Of a DNA stretch of 64,000 nt, positions 1 through 10,024 are shown in pieces. The stretch comes from Phymatolithon calcareum (taxonomy: Eukaryota > Rhodophyta > Florideophyceae > Hapalidiales). Each line of letters begins with the position of its first letter. Within the stretch, counting starts at the first letter, position 1. A program made the position numbers and the translations under genes. The stretch lies in contig OZ345376.1 of assembly GCA_977006965.1 (NCBI GenBank), forward strand, positions 1,116,001 through 1,180,000. The letters are read 5' to 3'. The notes beneath the pieces were generated by a model. That model saw only the letters and a list, made by a program, of their open reading frames with translations. It searched no databases and had not been told where the DNA came from.

Positions 1-1014
1 TCCACATTGCCGGTGCAGTGGGTTGATCGCTCGTTCATTCAGGCGAACCCTATGCGGTCCGCACTGGGCGGACTCGGAGGTCGTGCCGACGTGTCGAAGG
101 CAGCCGTCACGGTGGTGATCACATCCTATCAACCGACGGGATGGCGTCCTCTCTGGGTACGGCAGATCATCGCCGAGTACACGAAGCCAGGAATGGAACA
201 TCTGGTGCACAAGGTGCTTCTTGTGTGGAATAACCTGGAGGCGGAAGTGCCGGCAGCAGTTGCAAACGACAAGGATTTAGAGTCGATGAAAAACAGCGGT
301 CGATTCGTCATACTTCATCCCGACAAAAACTCACTGAACAATAGATGGATCGACACATTGAAACACATCGAAACAGACATAGTGCTCAACCTTGACGACG
401 ACGTCTACGTCCGACAAACAGGACTCGTCTGCATGCTCTCTTGGCTACGTCGTGAACCGACGCGCATGGTCGGTCCCTTCGTGCGGCGCATAGACCGTGA
501 CGGGAAGTACGTGTTGAACGAACTGTTGGACAGCAGCAAGTATTCCGTTGTGTTACCAAGGATTTTATTGCTGCCCACAGCGTTTTTGCAAGCGTATGCG
601 AGACAGGAACATGAGAAATATCACGAGTATGTGGACACACAGTCTGCGCATTGCGACGACATCTTCCTCAATATGGTGGCGTTGGATGAATCACGGAAAC
701 CACCGTTGCGCGTGCTGTTGCCGGAGGAGAGTGTTGTGGACTTTTACTCAAAGTGCTGGACGAGTAGCAAGACTCTCACGGGCGGACTCGGGTTGCAGAG
801 GGGACGGACACCGAGACGAAATGAATGTGTGAAGGAACTCATGAAAATGAGGGGATTGAAGCAGTTTAAAAGTATTGCTCATATTGCCACTTGCCTTCCG
901 CGTGGGAATGCGTTGGTGAAGGAGGAATTTTTACCGGCGGATCGGTACAAGCAGATGAAGTCGTATGATTTTAGTTGCGGTCGTGGGGAAAATGGAGTTG
1001 ATGCTGATCAATGA
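1..1014 (+). CDS. GT64 (EXTL-like) glycosyltransferase domain, 3' part of a two-domain gene (copy A)
   Basis: The reading frame is open from the first base, so the gene begins outside the window. It matches the last ~337 residues of the 55313-57247 gene almost exactly. Seen: a VTVVITSY beta strand, the NSLNNRW motif typical of GT64, a LNLDDDV metal-binding DxD, and a CDDIFLN motif near the C-terminus. Family knowledge: GT64 enzymes (exostosin C-terminal domain, EXTL2) transfer GlcNAc or GalNAc from UDP-sugars, usually in the Golgi or ER. The acceptor cannot be read from sequence. It ends in TGA at 1012-1014. Near-identity to the distant paralog points to recent gene conversion or strong constraint. 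Confidence 0.85.
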   Translation, partial: STLPVQWVDRSFIQANPMRSALGGLGGRADVSKAAVTVVITSYQPTGWRPLWVRQIIAEYTKPGMEHLVHKVLLVWNNLEAEVPAAVANDKDLESMKNSGRFVILHPDKNSLNNRWIDTLKHIETDIVLNLDDDVYVRQTGLVCMLSWLRREPTRMVGPFVRRIDRDGKYVLNELLDSSKYSVVLPRILLLPTAFLQAYARQEHEKYHEYVDTQSAHCDDIFLNMVALDESRKPPLRVLLPEESVVDFYSKCWTSSKTLTGGLGLQRGRTPRRNECVKELMKMRGLKQFKSIAHIATCLPRGNALVKEEFLPADRYKQMKSYDFSCGRGENGVDADQ

Positions 1015-2370
1015 TGCACGATCGAGATTGTTCCACTCCTACTGAATATTTTATATTATGCGCATGCCCTATGTCAAATTCGCAGCTGTTCTAAGGTCTG
1101 ACTTTTCTCCATGATACAAAAATTGACATGAAAACCTGCTGCATTTCGTTCGAAGAATGCTTTCCATTGGGGGAAGGCATTACGGGAGAGGATGATTTAC
1201 AACATCGTGTACTTACCAGGCAGTTTTTACTTGGTTCGTGCCCCCTTTCTTTCACTTTCTTCTTTCTTAGTGTCCGTCCATTCTTCTCACCAACGTGAAG
1301 AAGATTTGTAAAATAGCAGCGTTGAAAGCAATCTGTTCTGTACAGAAATGGCGACCGTTCATCACTATCAGAGTACGACTACATGAAACAGCGGATGCCG
1401 AAAGAGGTTCTCCTTAACCACGGTCTTAACTCTGAACGGATTGTCGATAGTCACAAAGCAGCTTGCAATCGATTGTCTCTACTTTCTCGCACTGTTTTCA
1501 CACGGAAGAGATGAGTAGACGGATGATGCATTCTGATTAGAAATCAGATTTGAACAATAAAGATCAATGGCTGAATTATTGACATTGAAGTATCAAACTG
1601 CTTTGTAAAAGAGTCTCCGAGCTACTGAAACGTAATTTGGTCACACAGGACCTCGTTCATTCGTATTTCTCTTCCAACGCTTGACAAGTGAGGTCATCTT
1701 TCACCGCGGGTGCTTAACACAATTGAGCTGTTCCGCAGCTACTCCGCATCTAAGGGATTTATCTCTAAGATGCTCCCGAATTGTATCCATTTTGGTACTG
1801 GCTAACTGCTTCCCGCAAGTACTCCGTATGCGGACACTGCACTGCAGAACCACATCCGCGTGCCCTTGTCGGACGTAATTCAATTCTTGCGTGTGAAGCA
1901 CTCAAACCGGGTACATCACCGTTCTTCCTGTATCATACCGAGACATTCTCACAGGTACAGTAGGTGGTCGCGGGGACGACTTGCCAGATCTGCACACTTC
2001 GCAAATGGGCTGACAAACGTCCGTCCATGCGAAATTCGCTCTGTGTAGAGCGCCGATGCGCACCGTCCTGAGAGGTGCACCGCAATGTTCAAGGAATCAG
2101 GAGAAGTAGAACGAGAATCTTCCGAAGTGATCGAATAATGCGGGCGTCAAAACGGAATATTGTGTGACAGAAGCTTTTGAATATCGTTCATGATGTTCCT
2201 CTATGTTCCATGTCAATTACCCCATGGGGCCGTCCAATGTTCCGGACGAAAGAACAGGCCACGCTGCCGAATTCTCAACGAGGGCCTGTCCCCAATATCT
2301 TAATTCTCTTTCCCATTATTCAAAAACACCTCTTTCCGCTCTCCACCCGCACTGCGCCCACAGTCGCACA
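1015..2370. other. Spacer between the GT64 and GT92-like genes (copy A)
   Basis: No supportable gene. The homologous spacer in copy B (57248-58587) has no conserved reading frame and carries small indels, for example 23 extra bases near 1699-1721 in copy A. Identity drops sharply near 1368. Promoter elements of the GT92-like gene should lie in the last few hundred bases, but no convincing TATA box was recognised. Confidence 0.5.
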
Positions 2371-3488
2371 ATGAGCGCCGCCCGTCGACTACTAGCGCAT
2401 CTTCCCCTCGTCATTTTCCTCCTCTCGTTGCTATTCCATCTTCGCCGCAATGCCCCACATCCTGTACATCTCGACTCCCCACGACCAGCCCCCCATTTCC
2501 TAGTTGCTGTCACGATGTTCCGCGACGAGACACCCTATCTCCTAGAATGGATAGCGCACCACCTCCTCGCCGGCGTATCCCACTTCTATCTCTACGACGA
2601 CCGTTCCTCCGACTCCCCTCTCTCCTTACTTCAGTGAAGTGGGTGAAGTTACTTCACCGTGAAGTAACTTCACCCACTCCTCACCCACAATCTGATCACC
2701 GTGCACAACACAACCGCCCTCATGTCCCTCGACAGTCGTCTATCCCCCTTGCTCGACCACAAATTGTCCGTGCAATTCTTCACACGTGCCCATTTCCACT
2801 ACACGCACCGCCACTCCGCCGTCTGGGCGCTCTACCTCGACGTCGACGAGTTCGTCCATCCATGCGTTCGCAAACCCCTGCACGAACTGCTGCGCGCCCA
2901 ATCTGCCTCCGTGGGCGGTTTCGCGTTACCGCGCGTGCCGTTCTCCAGCGCCGGTCGCGCGACGCGCATCGCGGCCGGGGAATTGGCCACGCTGTCATTC
3001 GCAGAGCGGCGGCGCGGGCACTATCTGCAGTGCGAGCGGGGAAAGGTTGTGTATCGCACGATGTTGCAGACGAGCGTTCCGGGGCATGTGCACGATTTCA
3101 GCGGATGCGGCGGGCGGCTCGCGGGTTCAGAGCGGCATGCCGGGGGCGATGTGTGCGCGAGTGGGGAGGGAGTGGTGCTTTTGCATCACGTGGCGCGATC
3201 GTTGCAGTAATGCGAGGAGAAACGTGTTGTTTCGTTGTTGGGCCATGGGGGATGGCGGCATCGTACGGCGGAGGATGACTGCCTCAAGCGACATAGCACG
3301 TATCATGCATTTCCGCGCAGGATGTACAGTATGTGTTTGATTGGAAAATATACGGACGGTTGTGGTCGCAGCGGGAGAGGTTGTGCCGGGTGATGAGGGG
3401 CTTGAATCCAAAGTACTGCGCGGATGCTCACTGTTGCCAGGCGTACGAACAAGGACGGATGCTGCAGGCAGTTGGCCGCGATAAGTGA
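2371..3488 (+). pseudogene. GT92-like type II membrane glycosyltransferase, broken (copy A)
   Basis: The ATG at 2371 begins a short basic tail and a hydrophobic anchor (LPLVIFLLSLL), then a GT-A-like region with FRDETPYLLEWI, YLYDDRSSD and the DxD-type motif YLDVDEF. This pattern fits GT92/DUF23-like enzymes that act in the Golgi lumen. The frame is broken by a palindromic insertion at 2638-2678 (net +39 nt relative to copy B) that brings in a TGA at 2635-2637. A TAA at 3208-3210 is shared with copy B. Past the TAA, similarity continues until a 5-bp insertion near 3330 shifts the frame. The shared TAA suggests the gene was already damaged before the duplication, unless the C-terminal part is not coding. 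Confidence 0.72.
2638..2678. repeat. Perfect 20-bp palindrome with 1-nt centre, copy-A-specific insertion
   Basis: The arms 2638-2657 and 2659-2678 are exact reverse complements around a single C at 2658. Copy B at the same site (near 58848) has only four ordinary bases instead. The arms resemble the flanking TTACTTCA and CTCACCCA sequence, as expected if the polymerase switched templates locally. Confidence 0.9.
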
Positions 3489-3697
3489 AATATTGTGCGA
3501 AGAGAGGGTAAGCGAAAACAGAATTGAGGCAACGGCAAAGATTGGGCATCATGCTCGCAGTTGCACTGTGGCATGCCGCAGAGGCCCTTCGACAAGGAAA
3601 TTGTTGGTTTTTTACCGGAAGCAGAGAGGGACTGGGCGATATTGGATGTCGGATACTGGAATGAATTTGTCCCCACTGCCGCGCAAGGTTCATATGC

Positions 3698-3762
3698 ACT
3701 GCCTGACTTGGACTCTATCACAGAGTCCAAGTCAGGCAGTAGCTGTACATGATGTACAGCTA
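3698..3762. repeat. Double palindrome, copy-A-specific
   Basis: Two adjacent hairpins. Arms 3698-3716 and 3722-3740 are 19 bp, perfect, with a 5-nt loop. Arms 3740-3750 and 3752-3762 are 11 bp, perfect, with a 1-nt centre. In copy B (59868-59898) the two outer arms are directly joined, so the inner ~33 bases are a reverse-complement insertion derived from both flanks. Confidence 0.88.
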
Positions 3763-3831
3763 CAGTAGAGGTTTCCTGGAGCCGGTTTGGTTAGTCGTTA
3801 CATTGAACTCTGTTTTTGCCTCCGCGCGTAC

Positions 3832-4178
3832 TGTAGACACGCAATATTGCAGGGGTGTAATGAACGACATTATCATCATCGACCTAGAAGCTCTATAACG
3901 GCTCCTTGTGATCTATCCACCGACACTTACAACGCAGTATCGTGAACGACTCTCCAAGCGGAACAAACGGATTTATCACAGACGCCGACTAACACTCAAC
4001 GTAATATTAGTCTAGCGTCGGTTAGTGCCCCCCTTTTTGCACGGTGTGCAATTGCTCGCCCCTGCCCTATTTAAGCGGCGATCGTGATCGCATCTTCGAC
4101 GGAGGCATCGCATCACAGAGACATCACCCCTTTTCAAGATAAACCCTAAGCCTTATCTTTTCACTCCCAGTGATTACA
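3832..4178 (+). repeat. 5' LTR of gypsy copy A
   Basis: 347 bp, starts TGTAGACA and ends TGATTACA. A TATTTAA box near 4067-4074 is a likely core promoter for the element RNA. The LTR is followed by AGAAATTTC-like sequence rather than a standard tRNA-CCA complement. Confidence 0.93.
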
Positions 4179-4237
4179 GAAATTTCTTTCCTGCAGGAGA
4201 ATGTCTGAGTGTTAAGACGAAGATCAAGTTTGATTTG

Positions 4238-5117
4238 GAAATGGATGATCCTCAAACCATGGAAAGTGGAAGTTTTTCGTCGGCGCAACCTACCGATCGG
4301 CAACCAACCGCCGCGCTATTCCAAGGCAAGATTTGGGGGAGTGGATACAAGAATGATACGCGCAGATGCGGGATCAGATATCAATCTGATGCTTCTGGCC
4401 CTTTATGCAACGTTAATGGAAACCGGGACCCGAATTGAAACATAGACGTTCCAAAATGAACGCAAATATGGATTGGCAGCAGCAATCAATTCAGAGAAGG
4501 AACATATCTATATCTCCTGCAATACGGAGGTGAAGGATACAACAGAACTCTTCATCCGCAATGCAAAAACGCTCACAATACGAGAATGGGTGTGGCAGAT
4601 TGCAAATCAAGAGGTTAACGAGCCTCTACTTGGACGACCAATACTCGAAGCACTTGGACTGGACACAAAAGACGTCCTTGAAGCAGTATGTGATCGATAT
4701 GAAGGTGTTGTGCAAGCTGATGATCTCATCGATGAAAAGCAGTATCGTGAAGGATATATTGCGAGAATCATGTCAGATGGAGTATATCATTCCGACAAGG
4801 CCGCTTCTAATTGCGATGACGGATCTGACAGTGATGAAGACTGGTTCGACTTGGGTATTGATACCAAAGAGGAGATGGACGAAGCTCTGGCCAAAATGGT
4901 GACTAAAGCAGGGGAAGAAGGGCTTTCAAATCCGGGAAAGGAGACGTTAAGCGAGATGCTAGAAACGTATCGAGATGTTTTCCGATTACGCCTTGAAAAT
5001 GACCCGCATGCTATGGTCGAGCCGATGAAAGTCGTATTGAAGCCCAGCACCACACCAGTGATATGCAAGCAGAGGCGATACACAGCCGATCAACGCGATT
5101 TCATGTTCAAGTATATG
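4238..5117 (+). pseudogene. gypsy copy A: gag start, protease and first part of RT
   Basis: The first ~30 codons of gag (from about 4238) run to 4324, where 863 bp present in copy B (60455-61317) are missing, with CAA microhomology at the join. A retropepsin follows: an ADAGSDIN active-site motif near 4360, and the LLGRPILEAL element of the protease end near 4625-4660. These lie in different frames, so there is a frameshift between them. The RT amino-terminal part runs to 5117, where a LINE interrupts it. All reading frames here are shifted relative to each other. Confidence 0.78.
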
Positions 5118-6768
5118 GGGTTATATGTTGATTTATTTTAGAAGCTCCCAAAACCTCAATTTGAGTAACAGGGCAGCTTCTCGCTATCTTCCACATTCAT
5201 CTCTCTACTAGCCTCCTAATATCTCCTTAATCCGAGTTTTCTCTCCCTGTGAGGGCTCGAGTGAGTCGTTCGCATTCGTATTCTGTTTCTTGGTCCATCT
5301 TCATGCACCGCAGTGTGCGTTGGAGCACAACGAGCTCAACCACAGCTCCGTGTCCAAAGTACTTCGTTAAAACTGATTTTCTCCACAAAGGAGCTCTGTT
5401 GAAAAGAAATCTCTGGCATCTCAACCGCGCCGTTCTGTCCCTTATACATAACACTCCTGGTAGTTCACTCGGCTTGTCGACCGGGATTTTAACTGTCCGT
5501 CCCTCTTCTTCCAACGTCCATATTTTTGCTGCTTCCCGTATGCGTCCTCTTTTTGATACCTTACCTTCTTCTGCTTGTTTTAGAGCTTCTTTGAGGTGCT
5601 TCTCCTCTCTAAGATGTCCAATATCCTTTGACATATCTTCCAGGTCTTCTTCTCTTCCTTGGTATTCTTCTGCGAGCTCAAGGTACTTCTTCCGTCTTAC
5701 CAGGCTTAAGGCGAACCTTTCAGCCTGGTGCGCTCTCCTCATCTGTGGGCTGGCGAGTCGGCAGAGCACTCGCATCCGCTCTCTTCGATGTTTGGCATAT
5801 TTTCCGAAAACATACCTGAAGAAAAGACCTTCTGCTGCTTCGATTGCCGATAACAGACGTTTGGTGATCGGGGTCAGATGAATGGCATACCCCCATTTGG
5901 GGAGAATCAATGATTTAAAAATCCTGATGCAAGTGGCTGGCTGGAATCCTCTGACGTTCACGCCTATTTGGCGGAGTTTGCGTATACATCCCACCGCATT
6001 TCGAACTCTTGCAATTGCTGTATCGTCCGTGACTCCGTTGTTGTTCATACTGATCCCCAGGTATGAAAGTCTCCAGGCCTGGTGCAGCTCTTTTCCTGCA
6101 AGGAAAAATTTCTTCTTTGGGAGGCCTTTGTACTTAAGGACCTCACTCTTTCCTGGCCTTGTGTTCCATTTCATGGAGTTCTCGCTTGCCCACTTCGTGG
6201 CTATGTCCAATAGTTTTTGCAACCCTTTGGCATTTTTAGCCTGAAGAAGAACATCATCAGCAAATAATTGCGCTGGATGTTCAGACACGGTTCTTGGTAC
6301 TTGGGCGGCGGCTTCGGCGAACGTATCCATGAATATATTGTATAGGCATGGACTGAGGGGGGACACTTGGAGAACACCTCGGTCGATAATGTACCACGTT
6401 TTTGTTTCGTCTCCTGCCGACGTGATCCACGACGGTTTCAACAGGTAAGATACCATCCTTGTGATGTATGCCGGTAGCTTCAATCGTTCAAGGAGGATAT
6501 CCCTGGGGACGCTGTCATAAGCTGCAGATAAGTCGAGTACAGCAACGTACGGGTGGCCATTTTGTATAGTACTTTTTGCCCGAAGTATCGCCAGATACGT
6601 GCACTTGTCCCTCCGAAAACCGAGTTGTGCCCTATTGAAGCGGTAGTGAACCCTTATGTATGAGTCCAGGGCAGAGTCGATAACCTTCCTAACATGACTC
6701 AGGAGAGATATTGGCCTATAGTTTGCCGCAATGTGCGCTGGACCTTTCTTGTAGAGGGGAATTTCAAT
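5118..6768 (-). mobile_element. 5'-truncated LINE (non-LTR retrotransposon) inserted in gypsy RT
   Basis: The insertion is absent from copy B, where the gypsy RT reads straight through. A TATATG target duplication flanks it (5112-5117 and 6769-6774). The minus strand carries a continuous RT reading frame: YKKGPAH and NYRPISLLS at the truncated start, AVLDLSAAYDS (motif A), GVLQVSPLSP in place of the usual GVPQGSPLSP (motif B), and LFADDVLLQ (motif C). The ORF then extends to the stop near 5227. No poly(A) tail is visible at the 3' terminus (near 5118), only AT-rich sequence. The end resembles the start of the LINE at 63858, so both belong to one family with a fixed 3' end. Confidence 0.9.
5227..6483 (-). 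pseudogene. LINE reverse transcriptase, C-terminal 418 codons plus upstream frame
   Basis: The open frame on the minus strand continues upstream of its first ATG (6483) to the truncation at 6768. It contains RT catalytic motif FADD and a thumb or maturase-like region (GLPKKKFFLAG, LSYLGISMN), then a basic C-terminal region without a recognisable RNase H. The glycine-to-valine change in motif B (GVLQVSPL) would probably impair activity. It is long and uninterrupted, so the insertion is fairly young. Confidence 0.82.
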
Positions 6769-6774
6769 TATATG

Positions 6775-8090
6775 TCCAAGCTACAGGAGTATGGGTTTAT
6801 TGCGCCTAACTCAAACGCCACATGGGCCGCATCACCACTGTTGGTACCCAAAGCACCACCAGCAAATTATCGAATGACGTTCGATTTAACCCCGGCGAAT
6901 GCAAGGACTGTACCTGTGTCATGGCCAATGCCGAATATTGATGCAGAACTCATGGATGTCGCTGGGAGCAAGTTCTTTGCTACGACGGACTTTGCAGCGG
7001 GTACTGACAACTACCCCTGGACGAAGAAGGTCAGAATGCGCACAGTTGCCACACGCCATTTGGGATATTCAAGCCATTACAGATATTACAAGGTGCGATG
7101 AACAGCGGAGCGAATTTTCAATCCCGAGTTGAACCGTGCTTTGTGAGCCTGCGAGAATTTTTGAAGGCTTGGCTTGACGATTTCTGTTTCACGCAAAAAC
7201 AAAAGCAAGTCTTTTAAATGCATTGACAGAATGTCTCAGGATTTGTGAAGAGAGACAACTCAAAATCAGCGCGAAGAAGTCTGTGCTATTCACCAAACAA
7301 GTACGTTGGTGTGGTCGAATGATTGATGAACATAGGATACAATGTGATCCCCGGAGACTCAGTGGCCTCAAGGAGCTACATATGCCCGAAAATGCAGCAA
7401 AGCCATGCCAACACTTACACTGCGTCCAGTGGACTGCGTCCAATGGATGGCTTCTAGTATACCTGATTTTGCACATCGAAGTGAAGCGCTACGAAGCATT
7501 CTGGAAACTGCTTACGACAAAGCGGGGTCGCGAAAGAAGAAAACGATTCAAAATTTTTCGTTGGACAGCCTCGGATGGGGATCAGAGCACGAACATTCAT
7601 TCAAGTCGTTGCAAGAATCTCTTCGAAATGCGGTAAAGCTATCGCACCGACACTATGGCAAAGCGGTCTGTATATTTACAGACGCCTTGGATGCTCATTG
7701 GGCTGCCGTGGTCACGCAATGTGATGAGAGTGAACTGACCAAGGACATAATGCAGCAAAAGCATGAGCCGTTGGCATTTCTTAGTTCATCTTTCAAGAGA
7801 GCACAAGAACGATGGAGCACATTCGAGAAGGAAGCCTATGCCATTTTGAAGTGTTTCCGGAAGCTCTACTATTTGCTCGCAATGGAAGCAAACATCCGCC
7901 TATACACTGATCATAGAAACCTGCTATTTGCATTTCATCCGATTGCAATGGTACCGACGATCGGCAGCCACGTGACCAGCAAAGTTCAAAGATGGTCCGT
8001 TTACTTATCGGCGTTCTCGTACACAATTGATCATGTGGAAGGCAAGCGGAACGTTATGCCCGATATTATGTCGCGGTGGCTGTCCGGGCA
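6775..8090 (+). pseudogene. gypsy copy A: RT and RNase H
   Basis: RT resumes right after the LINE with EYGFIAPNSNATW, YRMTFDLTPAN and WPMPNIDAELMDV, homologous to the YR..DYR.LN..T and YP.P.ID motifs of gypsy RT. The YxDD box is represented by WLDDF in copy B; here a deletion shifts the frame near 7180. RNase H follows at about 7637-8090: IFTDALDAHWAAVV with the first catalytic Asp, FEKEAYAIL with the catalytic Glu, LYTDHRNL with a further Asp, then HVEGKRNVMPDIMSRW. At least three frameshifts separate the parts. Confidence 0.82.
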
Positions 8091-8280
8091 CAGAGGCAAG
8101 AAAGTGATGAGTCGCAGGGTTTCTGAAACATTGATGGAAAACGACATCGTGGAATCACCTTTCAGCGAAGATATTGTGTGGCCAACGACACAAATGATCA
8201 TCGCGGAACAGAACAAACATGAAAAATCAAGGCCAGAAAAAGCGGAAAAGAAGGAAGGGGATCTGTACTATCTAAGCAAA

Positions 8281-9052
8281 CAAGTTTGGATCCCAGATGA
8301 ATCAATCGAACTCCAGCTTAAACTTCTGACTGTAGCACATTGCGGTGCTGGTGGACACAGAGGATAACAAGCAGCGTTTTGAAAGAGAAGTTTTGGTGGG
8401 GCTCAATTGTCAATGATTGCAAAGAGTTCGTGAAGAAGTGCATTCACTGCATGATATCGAAAAGCGGTACCAAGATCCCACGCCCACTTTCATCGGTATT
8501 ACACGGAAATGAGCCCAACGAAGTTATACATTTCAATTTTTTGTATATGGGTCCAAGGACTACCGGGCACAAATACCTTTTCGTTATCAAGGACGATTTG
8601 TCGTCCTATGTATGGCTCTGTCCATCCGTCGCTGCAAATGCGGACACAGCAGCTGAAGAACTGGCACGGTGGATGCGCACATTCACTGTTATGAACAACT
8701 GGGTATTGGACCAAGGATCTCATTTCAAGAACGTTGTGGTAAAAAATCTCGCCGATATGCACAAAATTAGACACTCATTCACGGTAGCATACTCCCCGTT
8801 GGTGAACGGAACCGTGGGAAGAGTAATGCATTGAAACTCGCGCCCCAGGATTGGACTGCGGTGACAGACATGTTGATGACAATTATCAACGAATGTCCCC
8901 TCAAGAGGCTGGGTTCCAACACTTATGGAACATACAGAAGTCCGCTTCAAGTCATGACTGGTATCAAGCCAACGCGAACACAACTAGTCATTGAATCTGA
9001 GGCACATGATGGGAAGATGAGAAGCATTGAAAAGGCAAGGGCTGTGCAATAA
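8281..9052 (+). pseudogene. gypsy copy A: integrase, catalytic residues lost
   Basis: The HHCC zinc-binding domain is split: AHCGAGGH near 8340, then FVKKCIHC near 8430. In the core, copy B reads IHFDFLY while copy A reads IHFNFLY at 8528-8548, replacing the first catalytic Asp with Asn. The second Asp is kept (LDQGSHFKN). At the third position the local motif reads VNGTVGRV, where NGxxER is expected, so the Glu also appears lost. A stop follows at 8832. The rest of the domain (NECPLKRLGSN, GIKPTRTQL) runs on in another frame to 9052. Confidence 0.78.
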
Positions 9053-9169
9053 CTGGAGATTAACGCACTGCAGTCTTCAATCGAGAATATGCACAAAGAC
9101 GTCGCGGAAAAAGTCAGCAAGAATCGGTTGAAGCAAATCAAGCAACACAACAAAAACACGAACATGGTG

Positions 9170-9660
9170 AGTATTCAATTTCAATTAGGTGATTTTGTGG
9201 TTTTACGTGTTCCGGACGGCAAGAAGAAGAAGAAGCACAAACTGTAGTTCAAATGGATCGGTCCTAAGCGAGTGACTACAATTGTCAGCGAATTGGTCTA
9301 CGATGTGACAAGCATAGTGGATGGGAAAACGGATCGGGTCCATGCCAGCAGAATGCAATTGTACCGTGCTGATGTTGACGGAAAAAGGCAAGCAATGAGC
9401 TGACGAAACAAGCAGAACACTCTGAGACTAAGTACGAGATGATCGAAAAACTCGTGGATATAGGAGAAGCATGAGATGAAATCTTCGTTCAAGTTCAGTG
9501 GTCAGGCTTGCCGGAAAAAAGCGATTGGACGTGGCAGAAGATCGAAGAACTTCATGAAGATGTACCCGACGAGCTCGCAACATTCTGTCCAACACACGCA
9601 AGAAAAAGCTGGCGAAGAAGGCCAAGCGGGCATTGCGAATCAATGATTAATACACTCTTC
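9170..9660 (+). pseudogene. gypsy copy A: integrase C-terminal region with chromodomain-like motif
   Basis: A short beta-rich stretch (GDFVVLRVPDGKKKKK) resembles the GPY/F-type module. After two stop codons comes a chromodomain-like segment, FVQVQWSGLPEKSDWTWQ near 9484-9537, which matches the YLVKW-G-...-TWE pattern. Chromodomains on gypsy integrases steer insertion toward particular chromatin marks. This part ends just before the 3' LTR. Confidence 0.68.
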
Positions 9661-9675
9661 GAGTGTATGGGGCCC

Positions 9676-10022
9676 TGTAGACATGCAATATTGCAGGGGT
9701 GTAATGAACGACATTATCACCATCGACCTAGGAGCTCTATAACGGCTCCTTGTGATCTATCCACCGACACTTACAACGCAGTATCGTGAACGACTCTCCA
9801 AGCGGAACAAACGGATTTATCACAGACGCCGACTAACACTCAACGTAATATTAGTCTAGCGTCGGTTAGTGCCCCCCTTTTTACAGGGTGTGCAATTGCT
9901 AGCCGCTGCCCTATTTAAGCGGCGATCGTGATCGCATCTTCGACGGAGGCATCGCACCACAGAGACATCACCCCTTTTCAAGATAAACCCTAAGCCTTAT
10001 CTTTTCACTCCCAGTGATTACA
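9676..10022 (+). repeat. 3' LTR of gypsy copy A
   Basis: 347 bp, TGTAGACA to TGATTACA, about 8 substitutions from the 5' LTR. Its last six bases are part of the 8-bp target duplication of the hAT element that follows. Confidence 0.93.
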
Positions 10023-10024
10023 AT

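Larger units (their letters stand above)
1..8530 (+). repeat. Segmental duplication, copy A (pairs with 56234-63857)
   Basis: Position 1 corresponds to 56234 (offset 56233 at the start, drifting through indels). The shared content in order is the GT64 half-gene, a non-coding spacer, a GT92-like gene and a Ty3/gypsy element inserted at the same base. Both copies have the same orientation. The first ~1365 bp differ at only about five positions; the following spacer differs by several percent. Copy A alone has two palindromic insertions (2638-2678 and 3698-3762), an 863-bp gag deletion, a LINE insertion and a hAT insertion. Homology certainly continues past 8530 inside the gypsy element, but copy B is interrupted by a LINE there and leaves the window. 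Confidence 0.93.
3832..10022 (+). mobile_element. Ty3/gypsy LTR retrotransposon, copy A, with chromodomain-like end
   Basis: Two 347-bp LTRs (3832-4178 and 9676-10022), both TGTAGACA...TGATTACA, differ at about 8 positions (~2%). Order inside: truncated gag, protease, reverse transcriptase, RNase H, integrase, chromodomain-like segment. This Ty3/gypsy order with a C-terminal chromodomain is that of a chromovirus. The 5' flank GTAC (3828-3831) equals GTAC at 11018-11021 once the hAT element 10025-11011 and its TSD are removed, giving a clean 4-bp TSD. No clear TGG-type primer-binding site follows the 5' LTR, so priming may be unusual. The element is dead: gag deletion, LINE insertion, frameshifts, and loss of two integrase catalytic residues. 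Confidence 0.93.

Noticed and set aside
2547-3278. 243-codon plus-strand ORF, and the longer one at 58398-59453
   Set aside because: Shadow frames of the GC-rich GT92-like gene; Arg/Pro/Ala-rich low-complexity translation without a domain.
5249-6244. Plus-strand ORFs across 5249-6244
   Set aside because: Antisense shadows of the LINE reverse transcriptase on the minus strand.
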